A stretch of 64,000 nt of DNA from JAICSD01 sp963836665 (lineage in GTDB: Bacteria > Acidobacteriota > Vicinamibacteria > Vicinamibacterales > 2-12-FULL-66-21): the NCBI GenBank assembly GCA_963836665.1, contig CAWIKL010000004.1, positions 186,001 through 250,000 on the forward strand, written 5' to 3'. The translations under genes were made by a program, and so were the position numbers. Shown here one piece after another: positions 15,992 to 25,055 of the stretch (within the stretch, counting starts at the first letter, position 1; each line of letters starts with the position of its first letter). Under the pieces are notes generated by a model that saw nothing but the letters and a program-made list of their open reading frames with translations, searched no databases and was not told where the DNA came from.

Positions 15992-18900
15992 TACGCCACC
16001 GCGCTGCCGGCGCCGGCGGCGAGCGTGCGTACGGCGCGCAGGTCGACCTTGCCGGTGCCAAGCGTGGGGATCTGCTCGATGAAGCGCAGATCGTCGCGCT
16101 TGGGGATCCACAGCCGCGGCAGGTCGGTGCGGCACAGCCGTTCCCACAGCTCCGCCGGCGTCACAAGCGGGTCGGTGTAGAACGCGACCAGCCGCTCCCC
16201 GCGCGCGTCATCAGGGGCGGCGCTGACCGCACAGCCGTGGTTGGTGTCGATGAGCGCCTGGATCTGCTCCTCGACCTTCATGTGCGGGATCATCTCGCCG
16301 GCGATCTTGCTGAAGCGTGACAGGCGATCCGTGATGCGGACGAAGCCCGCCTCGTCGATGCACGCGATATCGCCAGTCACGTACCAGCCCTCGCGCAGTG
16401 AATCGCGGGTCAGCTCGGGATCGCCCAGGTAGCCGAGCATCCGGTTCGGCCCGTTGAGGAGCAGCAGTCCCTCCGTCCCGATGAGCGGCCCTTCGCCAGT
16501 GGCCGGATCGACGACCTTGGCGACCACGCCCGGCAGCGGGTGACCGACCGACCCGTCCTGCGTGCCGCGCTGGTGCAGGCCGTCCTCGTCCACGTCCGGC
16601 GCGTTGACCGCCACGACCGGGGACATCTCGGTGCAGCCGTAACCTTCGAGCAGCGTGACGCCGAACTTTTCCTTGAACGCCGCCGCGATCGGCTGGCGCA
16701 GCTTCTCGGCGCCGACGAGCGCGTAGCGCACGTGCGCGAACTGTTCTCGCTCGCACTTGCGGATGTAGCCGCCGTAGAAGGTCGGCGTGCTGACGAGGAT
16801 GGTCCCCTTCCAGCGCTCGGCCAGCGCGCCGATGCCTTTGCCGTCCATCGGGTTGGGATGGAACACCGCGCCAAAGCCGGCGACCATCGGCAACCACAGC
16901 GTGACGGTATAGCCGAACGAGTGGAAGAACGGCAGTACGCCCACGATCACGTCGTCAGGACGCAGCTGGAAGACCTGCGCGATCGCGTCGATGTTGGAGA
17001 GGATGTTGGCGTGGCTCAGCATCACCCCCTTGGGCACGCCGGTGCTGCCGCTCGAGAACACGATCGTCGCGAGCGAGTCCGACATCCCCTCGTTCGCATA
17101 GAGCGCCGAGAGCGCCCAGGCGGGCAGCAGGAAGACGGTGGCGGCCATCCGGATCTTCTCGAACCTGGAGAACGAGGCCATCACGTCCTCGAGGAACACC
17201 ATGCCGTCCATCGCGGCGATGTCCGCCTTCGCCACGAAGCGCTTCGACGTGAGGATCGTCTTCAGCTCGCAGCGCGCCACCGCCGAGTGCATCGCCTCGC
17301 GGCCCGCCGTGAAGTTCAGGTTGACGGCGCTGCGCCCGGCGAGCGCCGTCGCGAGGTTGGCGAGCGCGCCGCCGACCGAGGCGGGTAGCAGCAAGCCGAT
17401 GCGCGGCTGGTCCGGCGCCTGACGGCGGATCCAGCGCGAGAGCAGCAGCGATGCGGTCAGCGCCCGGCCGAACGTCAACGGAGCGGTCGTGCCGTCGGCC
17501 ATGCAGAAGGCGCCGCGGCGCGCCTTCGCGGCGGCGATGAAGCGACGGCCGAGCACTTCGCGCCCGCCGCGGCGCAGCGCGGCCGCACGCGCGCCGACCG
17601 CCATCAGCGCCAGGCGCACTTCCGCCGCGGGCGTCGACGCGGGCAGCGGCGCGCCAAACGCCACCGTCACGGGATAGGGCAGCCGCGCCGGCAGTTTCCA
17701 GAAGAAACGGCCGTCCTTGAAGCTGAAGATGCTGCCCCACACGCGATCGAGATAAACCGGCACGATTGGCACGTCCAGCCCCTCGACGATCCGCTCGAGG
17801 CCGCGCTTGAAGGGCAGGAGGTTGCCGGTCCGGCTGATCGCCCCTTCGGCGAAGATGCACACCACGTGGCCGCCAGCAAGTTCCGCGCGCGCCGCCTCGA
17901 TCGCTTTCAGGGCTTCCCGTCCGTCGCCGACCGGGATCGCGTGCAGCATCCGCAGCAGCGGGTTGACGGCCCAGTGCTCGTAGTACGGCTTGTAGACGAG
18001 GAAACGGACGAAGCGCTGCATGCTGCCGCCGACCAGCGCGCCGTCGATGTGGGAGAGGTGATTGCAAACGAGCAGTGCCGGCCCGCGCGCGGGGACGTGC
18101 TGCTGCCCGTCGATGCGGATCCGGTAGAGCGTGTGCGTGACCAGCCACAACGAGAAGCGGACGAGGAACTCGGGGACGATGGCCAGGACATAGACGCTGG
18201 CCGCCACGGTCAGGACGGCGAAGACGAGCACGATGCGGTCGGGACTCCAGTGCAGCTTGTCGCTGGTGAACCAGAGCGCCGCCTGCGCGAGCAGGATCCC
18301 AACCGTGTTGAGTACGTTGTTGGTGGCCATGATGCGGCCCTTTTCGTCATCGCCACTCTTCTGCTGCAGCAGCGCGTTGAGCGGGACCGCGAAGAGACCG
18401 CCGAAGAAGCCGACCAGCGCGAGGTTGATCGCGGCGAAGGCAAACGAGTGCCGCGATAGCGAGAGCAGGATGCCGAACACGCCCATGCCGATCGAGCCGA
18501 TCGGCGCCAGGCCGAGCTCGATCTTGTCGCCAGACAGTCGGCCGGCCGCCAGGCTGCCCGCCGCGATCCCGATCGCCGCGAAGGTCAGCAGCACGCCGAT
18601 GTAGCGATCGGCAAGACCCATGACCTGCGTGCCGAACAGGATCATCACCGACTGCAGCAGCGCGCCCATGAACCAGAAGTAGGAAATGCCGACGACGCTC
18701 TGCCACAGCACGGGCTGCCGCCACAGCCGCTTCAACCCGACGATCACGTCGCCGACGGGATTGAGCGAGATCCGTCGCCCCGGCATCGCCGGTGCGACGT
18801 GCGGGATGCGCAGGCTCAACGCGGTGCCGAGCACCGCGACCGCGACGACGATGACCCCGATGATCCACAGGCGGTCCTTCCACGCGTCGAAGAGGACGGA

Positions 18901-19389
18901 ACCGAGCGCCGTGCCGATGACGATCGCCGCGAAGGTGCTCATCTCGAGGACGCCGTTGGCGCGCGACAGCTCGCTGTCCGGGAGAACCTCGGGCAGGATG
19001 CCGTACTTGGCCGGGCTGAAGAACGTCGCCTGGACGGCGATGAGGAACAGCGTGATGTAGGTCAGCTGCAGGTGGCCGGTCGCGAACGCGACCAGGCCGA
19101 GGCCGGTGGCGACGATCTCGAGCGACTTGGTGATCACCAGCACGGAGCGCTTGCTGTAGACGTCGGCAAACTGCCCGGCATAGCCCGAGAAGAGCAGGAA
19201 CGGGAGGATGAAGACGGCCCCGACGATCGACAGCTGGCGCCCCGATGACGCTTCGCTGGCGGCGTGGATCGCCACCATCGAGACGACGATCTTGAAGAGG
19301 TTGTCGTTGAATGCGCCGAGGAACTGGGTCCACAGAAACGGCTGGAGGCCCGGTCGGCGGAGCGTTTCGCGGTAGCTATGCGCGGTCAT
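15991..19389 (-). CDS. LplT-PlsC-acyl-ACP synthetase fusion (Aas-type acyltransferase)
   Basis: 1132 residues in three parts. Residues 1-420 are an MFS-type lysophospholipid flippase (LplT-like; starts FLWTQFLGAFNDNLFKI). Residues 430-620 are a PlsC acyltransferase with NHLSHID (443-449, HX4D box) and FAEGAISR. About 640-1120 is an AMP-forming acyl-ACP/CoA synthetase with SSGSTGVPKGVMLSH and GYGCTEMSP. In E. coli LplT and Aas are separate and together import lysophospholipid and re-acylate it on the inner membrane. Here the whole cycle is one chain. Translation starts at ATG 19389. It heads a transcript that continues, with a TAATG overlap, into the DUF2339 gene. Confidence 0.93.
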   Translation of the reverse strand: MTAHSYRETLRRPGLQPFLWTQFLGAFNDNLFKIVVSMVAIHAASEASSGRQLSIVGAVFILPFLLFSGYAGQFADVYSKRSVLVITKSLEIVATGLGLVAFATGHLQLTYITLFLIAVQATFFSPAKYGILPEVLPDSELSRANGVLEMSTFAAIVIGTALGSVLFDAWKDRLWIIGVIVVAVAVLGTALSLRIPHVAPAMPGRRISLNPVGDVIVGLKRLWRQPVLWQSVVGISYFWFMGALLQSVMILFGTQVMGLADRYIGVLLTFAAIGIAAGSLAAGRLSGDKIELGLAPIGSIGMGVFGILLSLSRHSFAFAAINLALVGFFGGLFAVPLNALLQQKSGDDEKGRIMATNNVLNTVGILLAQAALWFTSDKLHWSPDRIVLVFAVLTVAASVYVLAIVPEFLVRFSLWLVTHTLYRIRIDGQQHVPARGPALLVCNHLSHIDGALVGGSMQRFVRFLVYKPYYEHWAVNPLLRMLHAIPVGDGREALKAIEAARAELAGGHVVCIFAEGAISRTGNLLPFKRGLERIVEGLDVPIVPVYLDRVWGSIFSFKDGRFFWKLPARLPYPVTVAFGAPLPASTPAAEVRLALMAVGARAAALRRGGREVLGRRFIAAAKARRGAFCMADGTTAPLTFGRALTASLLLSRWIRRQAPDQPRIGLLLPASVGGALANLATALAGRSAVNLNFTAGREAMHSAVARCELKTILTSKRFVAKADIAAMDGMVFLEDVMASFSRFEKIRMAATVFLLPAWALSALYANEGMSDSLATIVFSSGSTGVPKGVMLSHANILSNIDAIAQVFQLRPDDVIVGVLPFFHSFGYTVTLWLPMVAGFGAVFHPNPMDGKGIGALAERWKGTILVSTPTFYGGYIRKCEREQFAHVRYALVGAEKLRQPIAAAFKEKFGVTLLEGYGCTEMSPVVAVNAPDVDEDGLHQRGTQDGSVGHPLPGVVAKVVDPATGEGPLIGTEGLLLLNGPNRMLGYLGDPELTRDSLREGWYVTGDIACIDEAGFVRITDRLSRFSKIAGEMIPHMKVEEQIQALIDTNHGCAVSAAPDDARGERLVAFYTDPLVTPAELWERLCRTDLPRLWIPKRDDLRFIEQIPTLGTGKVDLRAVRTLAAGAGSAVA

Positions 19390-19472
19390 GTCTCTCCTCG
19401 GGAGCCACGATAGGCCGGCCGCGCGCGCCTGTCCTGAGCAAACCCTGAGAAATCCTGAAGGCTAGACGCAGG

Positions 19473-19509
19473 CACGGATAAGTGCTTTAGTATCCGTTGT
19501 TTATCCGTG
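19473..19509. promoter_or_regulatory. 9-bp inverted repeat cacggataa / ttatccgtg
   Basis: A perfect 9-bp inverted repeat (19473-19481 and 19501-19509) with a 19-nt spacer that itself holds another tatccg. It lies in the 134-bp gap between the stop of the winged-helix TPR regulator gene and the start of the Aas-type gene, 84 bp upstream of the latter. An operator site for the acyltransferase operon or a weak terminator are both possible; there is no T-run on either side. Confidence 0.45.
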
Positions 19510-19523
19510 TCTACCGGCGGCCT

Positions 19524-21389
19524 TCAGCGGGCGCGCTCCGCGAGCCGCCCTAATACTGCCCTAATTGGCGGCGTTTCAGCGACTTCGCGCAATAGTGGCT
19601 GGATCGGCAGCTGCCAGCCGGCAAAGCCCGGCGGCGCGTCGGCAAGCGCCTGAGTGAGCACGCCGGCCGAAGCGTCGGCGTCGCCCCGCGCGGCCAGCAG
19701 GGCGCCCTTTGCCAGCGCCGCCTCAATCGGCTTGCTCGCCGTCATGCCGGCGATCGCCGCCTCCGCACGGGCGAAGGATCCGCCGGCCGTCATCGCGGCG
19801 GCGATCAGCGCCAGCGGGTGCTCCGGATAGAGGGCGAGAGCGTCGCCAAAGGCCTCGGCCGCCTCGCTGGGGCGTCCCTCGCGGACGAGAGCGCTGCCCC
19901 GTCCGAGCCGCGCGTACATCGCGTACTCGCGCCCGTAGAGGCGATGCGGTGCCGCCAGCGCGTACTCCCGCTCGAACTCTTCGAGCGCTTCGCCGACATC
20001 GTCCTGCGCCAGGCGGACGAGGCCGAGCAGCCAGTGAAGGCCGAGCGCGGGATAGCGCTCCCCCCGCGCAATCTGCCGATCCTGGACGGCCGTGCCGTGC
20101 TGCAGCACGCGCTCCGCTTCCGTGAGGTGCCCGCGCGCCACGTAGACCATCGCCGTCTGGAAGTAGGAGAAGGCAAAATCCGGGTAGGCGGCAAGCGTCG
20201 CTGCTCCGGCACGGAGCCGCTCTTCTCCCCAGGTGGCGTGCCCGAGGCGGAACAGATGCCGCCAGTTGCCAGGTTCCAGCGCCACGGCCTTGCGCGCGGC
20301 GCGGATCGCGCCGGGCGTGTCCCACAGGCCGACGAGGATCATCGCCAGGGATCCGTAGGCCTCCGCCAGTTGTTCGTCGAGCTCGACGGCGCGGCGCGCG
20401 TGCGTCGCGGCGCGTTCGAGCCGCTGCCACTCCGGCTGATTCTCGGTGCGCGACGCCTCGTAGGACGCCAATTCCGCCGACGCCAGGCCCGTGTGCGCCA
20501 GCGCGTATTTCGCATCGAGGGCGATCGCGCGCTCGAAGTCGGCGATCGCCGCCGGCAGCGCGCGCACGTCGAGCGTCTCGACTTTGAGCCAGCCCTCGAC
20601 CAGGGCACGGTAGGCGTCGAGGCTCGCGGTATCGCGCGGCCGCGCGGCCGGCTCGGCGCCGGCGCCCAGTTCACCGGCAAACTGCGCCGCGACCTGGTCC
20701 TGCAGCGCGAAGATGTCGTCGAGTGCGCCGTCGACCTTCGCATCGGCGATCGCCTCGCCGCTCGTCACGTCGACGATGCGCGCGGTGATCCGGAGGCGTT
20801 CCCCATTGCGCTGGAAGCTGCCGACCGCAACGAGACGCACCCGCAGCGCCGCCGCCACCTCCTGCAGCGCCGCGCCGCCGGCCCGCGTCGCTTCGACGAC
20901 GCGCCAGCGATCGACCACCTTGAAGCGGCCGAGGGCCGCAAGATCGGCGCTGACCGTCTCGGCGATGCCCGCCGATAGCCATGCCGCGTCCGTCTCGCCG
21001 GTCAGGTTCGTGAAGTCGAGTACCGCCAGCGCGTCCTCGTCGACTTCGGCCGGCACCGGCGCCGTGGGCTCTGGCAGTGGCGTCACCGCCGCCACGAAGC
21101 GATACCCGCGGCGGGCCACGGTCTTGATGTAGGTCGGCGCCGCCGGCTCGTCACCGAGCGCGTCGCGCAGCTCCGACACCGCCTGCGTGAGCGCATTCTC
21201 GGTCACGTTGGCGTCGCGCCACAGCGTGTCGAGGAGATCTTCTTTGGTGACCAGTTCGCCGGCGCGATCGAGCAGCAGGAGCAGCAGGTCGAGCAGTTTG
21301 GGCGAGAGATCGAGCGCCCGCCCGCCGCGCATGACGCGGTAGCCGGCGCGATCGACGAGGAACGGCCCGAAGCGGTACGCCGCTGGCAC
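19524..21389 (-). CDS. Winged-helix (OmpR/CadC type) regulator with TPR domain
   Basis: 621 residues. Residues 5-100 are an OmpR/PhoB-type winged helix (DLSPKLLDLLLLLLDRAGEL, VTENALTQAVSELRDALGD, YIKTVARRGYRF). Residues 120-245 match the TolB/FlgO-like domain of such regulators (LAVLDFTNLTGETDAAWLSAG, ARIVDVTSGEAIADA). From 250 to the end are TPR-like helix pairs. There is no receiver domain and no membrane helix, so it is not a classical response regulator; it probably senses through protein contacts in the TPR part. Start ATG 21389. It lies downstream of the LytTR gene across a 257-bp repeat region and may be separately transcribed. Confidence 0.85.
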   Translation of the reverse strand: MPAAYRFGPFLVDRAGYRVMRGGRALDLSPKLLDLLLLLLDRAGELVTKEDLLDTLWRDANVTENALTQAVSELRDALGDEPAAPTYIKTVARRGYRFVAAVTPLPEPTAPVPAEVDEDALAVLDFTNLTGETDAAWLSAGIAETVSADLAALGRFKVVDRWRVVEATRAGGAALQEVAAALRVRLVAVGSFQRNGERLRITARIVDVTSGEAIADAKVDGALDDIFALQDQVAAQFAGELGAGAEPAARPRDTASLDAYRALVEGWLKVETLDVRALPAAIADFERAIALDAKYALAHTGLASAELASYEASRTENQPEWQRLERAATHARRAVELDEQLAEAYGSLAMILVGLWDTPGAIRAARKAVALEPGNWRHLFRLGHATWGEERLRAGAATLAAYPDFAFSYFQTAMVYVARGHLTEAERVLQHGTAVQDRQIARGERYPALGLHWLLGLVRLAQDDVGEALEEFEREYALAAPHRLYGREYAMYARLGRGSALVREGRPSEAAEAFGDALALYPEHPLALIAAAMTAGGSFARAEAAIAGMTASKPIEAALAKGALLAARGDADASAGVLTQALADAPPGFAGWQLPIQPLLREVAETPPIRAVLGRLAERAR

Positions 21390-21403
21390 CGCCGTAGCTT
21401 AGC

Positions 21404-21630
21404 GGGTTCTGGGGTTCTTGGGTTCTGGGGTTCTTGGGGTTCGGCGGGTTCTTCAGGTTCTTCAGGTTCTTCGGGTGCGGGGTTCAGGTTCCTTCGTCGT
21501 GCGTAACGCACCACCCGAAGAACCCGGAACCCGGAAGGAACCCGGAGAACCCGAAGAACCCGGAGAACCCGGAGAACCCGAAGAACCCGGAGAACCTGAA
21601 GAACCCGGAGAACCTGAAGAACCCCTGACT
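21404..21630. repeat. Nonameric tandem repeats in inverted arrangement (gaagaaccc / ggttcttcg)
   Basis: Two clusters of 9-bp units. At 21404-21490 units read gggttcttg/ggttcttca; at 21516-21630 about twelve units read gaagaaccc or ggagaaccc. The two clusters are reverse complements of one another in consensus, so the transcript could fold into a long hairpin. The region fills most of the gap between the LytTR gene (stop 21647-21649) and the winged-helix gene (start 21389). No gene is seen in it. Confidence 0.8.
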
Positions 21631-21646
21631 GCCCCGTCCTCGCTGT

Positions 21647-22426
21647 CTAGATCGGCCTCCCAATCCGCTCCTGCAACCGTTCGCGGTACCCCCGGCTGAG
21701 CGTGAGGCGCGTGCCGTTCTTCAGGAACACCACATATTCGCCGTTGAACCACGGCTGCAGCTCGCGCACCTGCTCGATGTTGACGATGTGGCAGCGGTGA
21801 ATGCGGACGAACGTCTCGGGCGAGAGCTTGGTCTCGACGCCGTTCATCGTCTCGCGAATCAGGTGCGAGTCGTTGCCGACGTGCAGCTTGACGTAGTTGC
21901 CGGCCGACTCGACCCAGTCGATCTCCGCCGAGCGCACGAAGAAGATGCGGCCGCCAGATTTGACGACGAAGCGGTCGGTGCGTGCCTTGCCCGGACGCAG
22001 GTCGTTGACGATCGCCGCCAGCCGCTTTTCGATGTCGCCGCCGTTCTGGTGTTCGAGCTGCTCGTTGGCGCGCGTCAGCGCTTGGCGGAAACGCTCGCGG
22101 TCGAACGGCTTGAGCAGGTAGTCCAGCGCGTGCACGTCAAAGGCGCGCAGCGCGTAGCGGTCGTAGGCCGTCACGAAGACCACAAACGGCATCTTGTCGG
22201 CGCCGACCGCGTCGATGACGTCGAAGCCGTCGCCGCCAGGCATCTGGACGTCGAGGAAGACGAGATCGGGATGCAGCGCGGCGATCGCCTGCGCGGCGGT
22301 GGCGCCGTCGCCGGCCTCGCCGGCGACCTCGAAGCCGGTGTCTTCACCGAGCAGGGTGCGGATGCGCTCGCGCGCCAGCGGTTCGTCGTCGACGATCAGG
22401 ACGCGGGTTGGAGCTGCTGTGTTCAT
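21647..22426 (-). CDS. LytTR-family response regulator
   Basis: 259 residues. Receiver domain 8-122 with the acidic pocket VDDE (12-15) and phosphoacceptor D59 in VFLDVQMPG; LytTR DNA-binding domain about 152-256 (FVVKSGGRIFFVRSAEIDWVE, RIHRCHIVNIEQV, LTLSRGYRERL). LytTR regulators bind direct repeats upstream of target genes, commonly for cell-surface or efflux functions. The gene follows the LytS-like kinase by 3 bp and must be its partner. It is the last gene of a three-gene operon (24801 to 21647). Confidence 0.93.
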   Translation of the reverse strand: MNTAAPTRVLIVDDEPLARERIRTLLGEDTGFEVAGEAGDGATAAQAIAALHPDLVFLDVQMPGGDGFDVIDAVGADKMPFVVFVTAYDRYALRAFDVHALDYLLKPFDRERFRQALTRANEQLEHQNGGDIEKRLAAIVNDLRPGKARTDRFVVKSGGRIFFVRSAEIDWVESAGNYVKLHVGNDSHLIRETMNGVETKLSPETFVRIHRCHIVNIEQVRELQPWFNGEYVVFLKNGTRLTLSRGYRERLQERIGRPI

Positions 22427-22429
22427 AGG

Positions 22430-23650
22430 TCAGGCCACGCGGAAGGTGGGAGCGCCAGGCGCTGCCACGCGTTGGAACGGGATGTCCATCAGCACCGAGA
22501 GTCCGCCGTCGCGATCGGAGAACTCCAGGCGATAGAGGCGTCCGTAGAGGCAATCGAGCCGGTCGCGGGTGTTGGCCAGTCCGACGCCGGTCCGAAGCGC
22601 CCGCAGCGTGCCCACGTGCAGGCCGCCGCCGTTGTCGTGCACTTGCATCCACAACCGCTCGCCGTGGCGTCCCGCGCTGATGTGCACGCGATCGCCGCCA
22701 TGCCGGCCGGCGATGCCGTGCTTGATCGCGTTCTCGACGATCGGCTGCAGGATCATCCGGGGCACTTCGCCGTCGAGCGCGTCGGGATCGATGCTCACGC
22801 TGACTCTGAGACGATCCTGGAAGCGGGTCTGTTCGATGTCGAGGTACTTTTGCAGGAAATCGATCTCCTCCTTGAGCGAGACCTTGGGCTCGCCGCTCCG
22901 GTCGAAGGTGATGCGCAGCAGGTCGCTGAGACGGCTGATCATCCGATCGGCGGCATCCGGATCGCGGTGCACCAGAGTGGAGATCGCGTGCAGCGTATTG
23001 AAGAGGAAATGCGGGTGCAGCTCGGCCTCGAGTGTCTTCAGCCGTGCTTCGACCACCTGTGTTTCGAGTTGCGCGGCCCGCACCTTGCGCTGTTCCGACT
23101 CGCGGAAGAACGCAATCGCGTGGCTGGCGCCGACGATCACCGCGTAGACCATCAGGCTCCAGTCCAGCTGCTCGAAGATCATCCGCTGGATGAACTGCGC
23201 CCAGGTCGCGCCCGACCACTTGCCGGCGTCTTCCCAGAGGAGGAAGCGCATCGCGATCAGCCCGCCGATGCATCCGGCCGCGAAGAGCATCGCGCCGAAC
23301 GCGTGCGCGAACACCGCGCGTACCTTGTGACCGCTGACGATCGGGAAGCGGCGCGCCGCCCACACCACCGCCGGCATCATCAGCGCCGGAATGAACCAAT
23401 AGGCCAGGTTCAGCGCCAGAAGCTTCTCGGGGTGCGACGCCATCCCCGGTTTGCTGTTGACGACGGTCAGGCGCCACGCTTCCAGCCACGAGAACAGGCT
23501 GAGGAGGGTGGCGATGCCAAGCACCCAGCCCCAGGGAGGAGTCCACGACTTCCGCATCCGAACAGTATCCGCAGCGGGAGAAAGGCGGGTCAACAACGCA
23601 TTTTCCATCCCGAAATACCGGCCATCCGTCACGTCGAGGCGGCGTTTCAT
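22430..23650 (-). CDS. LytS-like membrane sensor histidine kinase
   Basis: 406 residues. Four hydrophobic helices (about 44-64, 82-102, 115-138, 160-180), then a helical linker and the His_kinase (LytS-type) domain: AELHPHFLFNTLHAIS with the phospho-accepting His, LSDLLR, and an ATPase lobe (ILQPIVENAIKHGI, VHDNGGG, GVGLANTRDRL). There is no separate sensor domain, so the membrane part is likely the sensor. ATG 23650 overlaps the stop of the upstream gene (TGATG); a GTG one codon earlier is the alternative. It should phosphorylate the LytTR regulator encoded next to it. Confidence 0.92.
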   Translation of the reverse strand: MKRRLDVTDGRYFGMENALLTRLSPAADTVRMRKSWTPPWGWVLGIATLLSLFSWLEAWRLTVVNSKPGMASHPEKLLALNLAYWFIPALMMPAVVWAARRFPIVSGHKVRAVFAHAFGAMLFAAGCIGGLIAMRFLLWEDAGKWSGATWAQFIQRMIFEQLDWSLMVYAVIVGASHAIAFFRESEQRKVRAAQLETQVVEARLKTLEAELHPHFLFNTLHAISTLVHRDPDAADRMISRLSDLLRITFDRSGEPKVSLKEEIDFLQKYLDIEQTRFQDRLRVSVSIDPDALDGEVPRMILQPIVENAIKHGIAGRHGGDRVHISAGRHGERLWMQVHDNGGGLHVGTLRALRTGVGLANTRDRLDCLYGRLYRLEFSDRDGGLSVLMDIPFQRVAAPGAPTFRVA

Positions 23651-24801
23651 CACAGCTCGGCCGCCGCGACGATCAGCGTCGCGTCATCTTGCAGTCGGCC
23701 ACCGGTGAAGGCGGCGACGGCATCGACGAGTCGCGCCTGCAACGCCGGCGCCGAACAGGCGCGGTGGTGGACGGCCGCGTCGATCAGCCGCGTTTCGCCG
23801 AACTCGTCGTCGTCGGCGTTGCGGGCTTCGGTCAGGCCGTCGGTGAAGATCACCAGGCGGTCGCCGGGCGCGAGCAGCACATGGGCCTGCTCGTACTCCG
23901 CACCGCCGATCACGCCGAGGACCGGACCTCCTGCCCCGAGGCGCTCGACCGATCCGTCGACGCGAACCAGCGCCGGCAAGTAGTGGCCGGCGTTGGCGTA
24001 GGTGAGTACGCCGTGCGCCGCGTCGAGCACCGCGTAGAAAAAGCTGATGAAGCGCCCCTCCGCGATATTGCCGCAGAGGATGCGGTTGACCTGCTGGCAG
24101 AGTGCCTGCGGCTCGACCGCCTCCGAGGCAAACGCGCGGACCGCCGCCTGCAGGTTCGACATCAAGAGCGCGGCGGGAATGCCCTTGCCGACCACGTCGG
24201 CAATCGAGATGGCGAGGCGGCCGTCGCTGAACCGGATGGCGTCGAAACAGTCGCCGCCCACGCCGGAGGCCGGCTGCCAGCTCGCCGCGATCTCCCAGCC
24301 GTCGACTTGCGGGATCTGCTGGGGCAGCAGCCGGCGCTGGATCTTCAGCGCTTCGGCCAGGTCGCGCCGTTCCGCGGCGTCGGTGTGCCGGCGCACGCGC
24401 CCGGCGGCGATCTCCTGGTGCAGCGTGGCCAGCAGATGCCTGTTGTCCCACGGCTTCTGCACGAAGTCGCGTACACCGCGCCGCATCGCCTCGACCGCGA
24501 GATCGACGCTGGCCCAGCCCGTCATCACGATCACCGGCAGCAGACGATCGATCTCCTGCACGCGGGCCAGGAGATCGATGCCTTCACGCCCTGAGGTCGT
24601 GTCGCCCGTGTAATTGAGATCCATCAGGACGAGATCGAACGCGCGCGCCTGCAACGCTGCGAGCGCCGCGTCGGGGGACGTGACCGCGTCGTAGTCGATG
24701 CCCTGCCCCTTGAGCAGGAGCTTCAGCGCGTCGAGAAGATCCGGCTGATCGTCGGCGATCAGGATCCTGGGCGTGCTACCGTCAACGACGGAGGCGATCA
24801 T
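23650..24801 (-). CDS. Receiver domain fused to PP2C/SpoIIE-type serine phosphatase
   Basis: 383 residues. Receiver domain about 11-135 (ILIADDQ, phosphoacceptor D61 in VLMDLNYTGD, T105-region VMTGWAS, K in QKPWDN). A helical linker follows, then a SpoIIE/RsbU-like phosphatase about 175-383 with VGGDCFDAIRF, IADVVGKGIPAALLMS and GDRLVIFTDGLTEARN, which holds the metal-binding aspartates. Such RsbU-type enzymes dephosphorylate anti-sigma-factor antagonists. No anti-sigma antagonist or RsbW kinase gene is in the window. It starts the operon with the LytS and LytTR genes, an unusual mixture. ATG 24801 is chosen by the start of the fold; the frame is open upstream. Confidence 0.9.
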   Translation of the reverse strand: MIASVVDGSTPRILIADDQPDLLDALKLLLKGQGIDYDAVTSPDAALAALQARAFDLVLMDLNYTGDTTSGREGIDLLARVQEIDRLLPVIVMTGWASVDLAVEAMRRGVRDFVQKPWDNRHLLATLHQEIAAGRVRRHTDAAERRDLAEALKIQRRLLPQQIPQVDGWEIAASWQPASGVGGDCFDAIRFSDGRLAISIADVVGKGIPAALLMSNLQAAVRAFASEAVEPQALCQQVNRILCGNIAEGRFISFFYAVLDAAHGVLTYANAGHYLPALVRVDGSVERLGAGGPVLGVIGGAEYEQAHVLLAPGDRLVIFTDGLTEARNADDDEFGETRLIDAAVHHRACSAPALQARLVDAVAAFTGGRLQDDATLIVAAAEL

Positions 24802-25055
24802 CTTGGGCTCGGGCTCCGCATTTTCCAAAGCGCATGCCACCAGTGTCTTTGACGGAAGAAGGCGGAGAAACGTGCCTAGCCAATCAGGGATGGACCGGCG
24901 CGCTGTTCGCTTTCGCACAGTCTCGTCCCGGAAGCGGAGCAGTTGGCGGCGCCGTGCGCCCGTGACAGCCCTGTAAAACGCCCGCTGTTGGGACGGACCG
25001 TCGTGGCCCGCCCTTTGCGGATGAGTCAATCCGGTCAACCTTCGAGAGCGAATTG
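24802..25055. other. Divergent intergenic region, 254 bp
   Basis: This gap lies between two divergent genes and must hold both promoters. I see no convincing -35/-10 pair, repeat or small gene. Long open frames across it are extensions of the flanking genes in GC-rich DNA. Confidence 0.5.
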
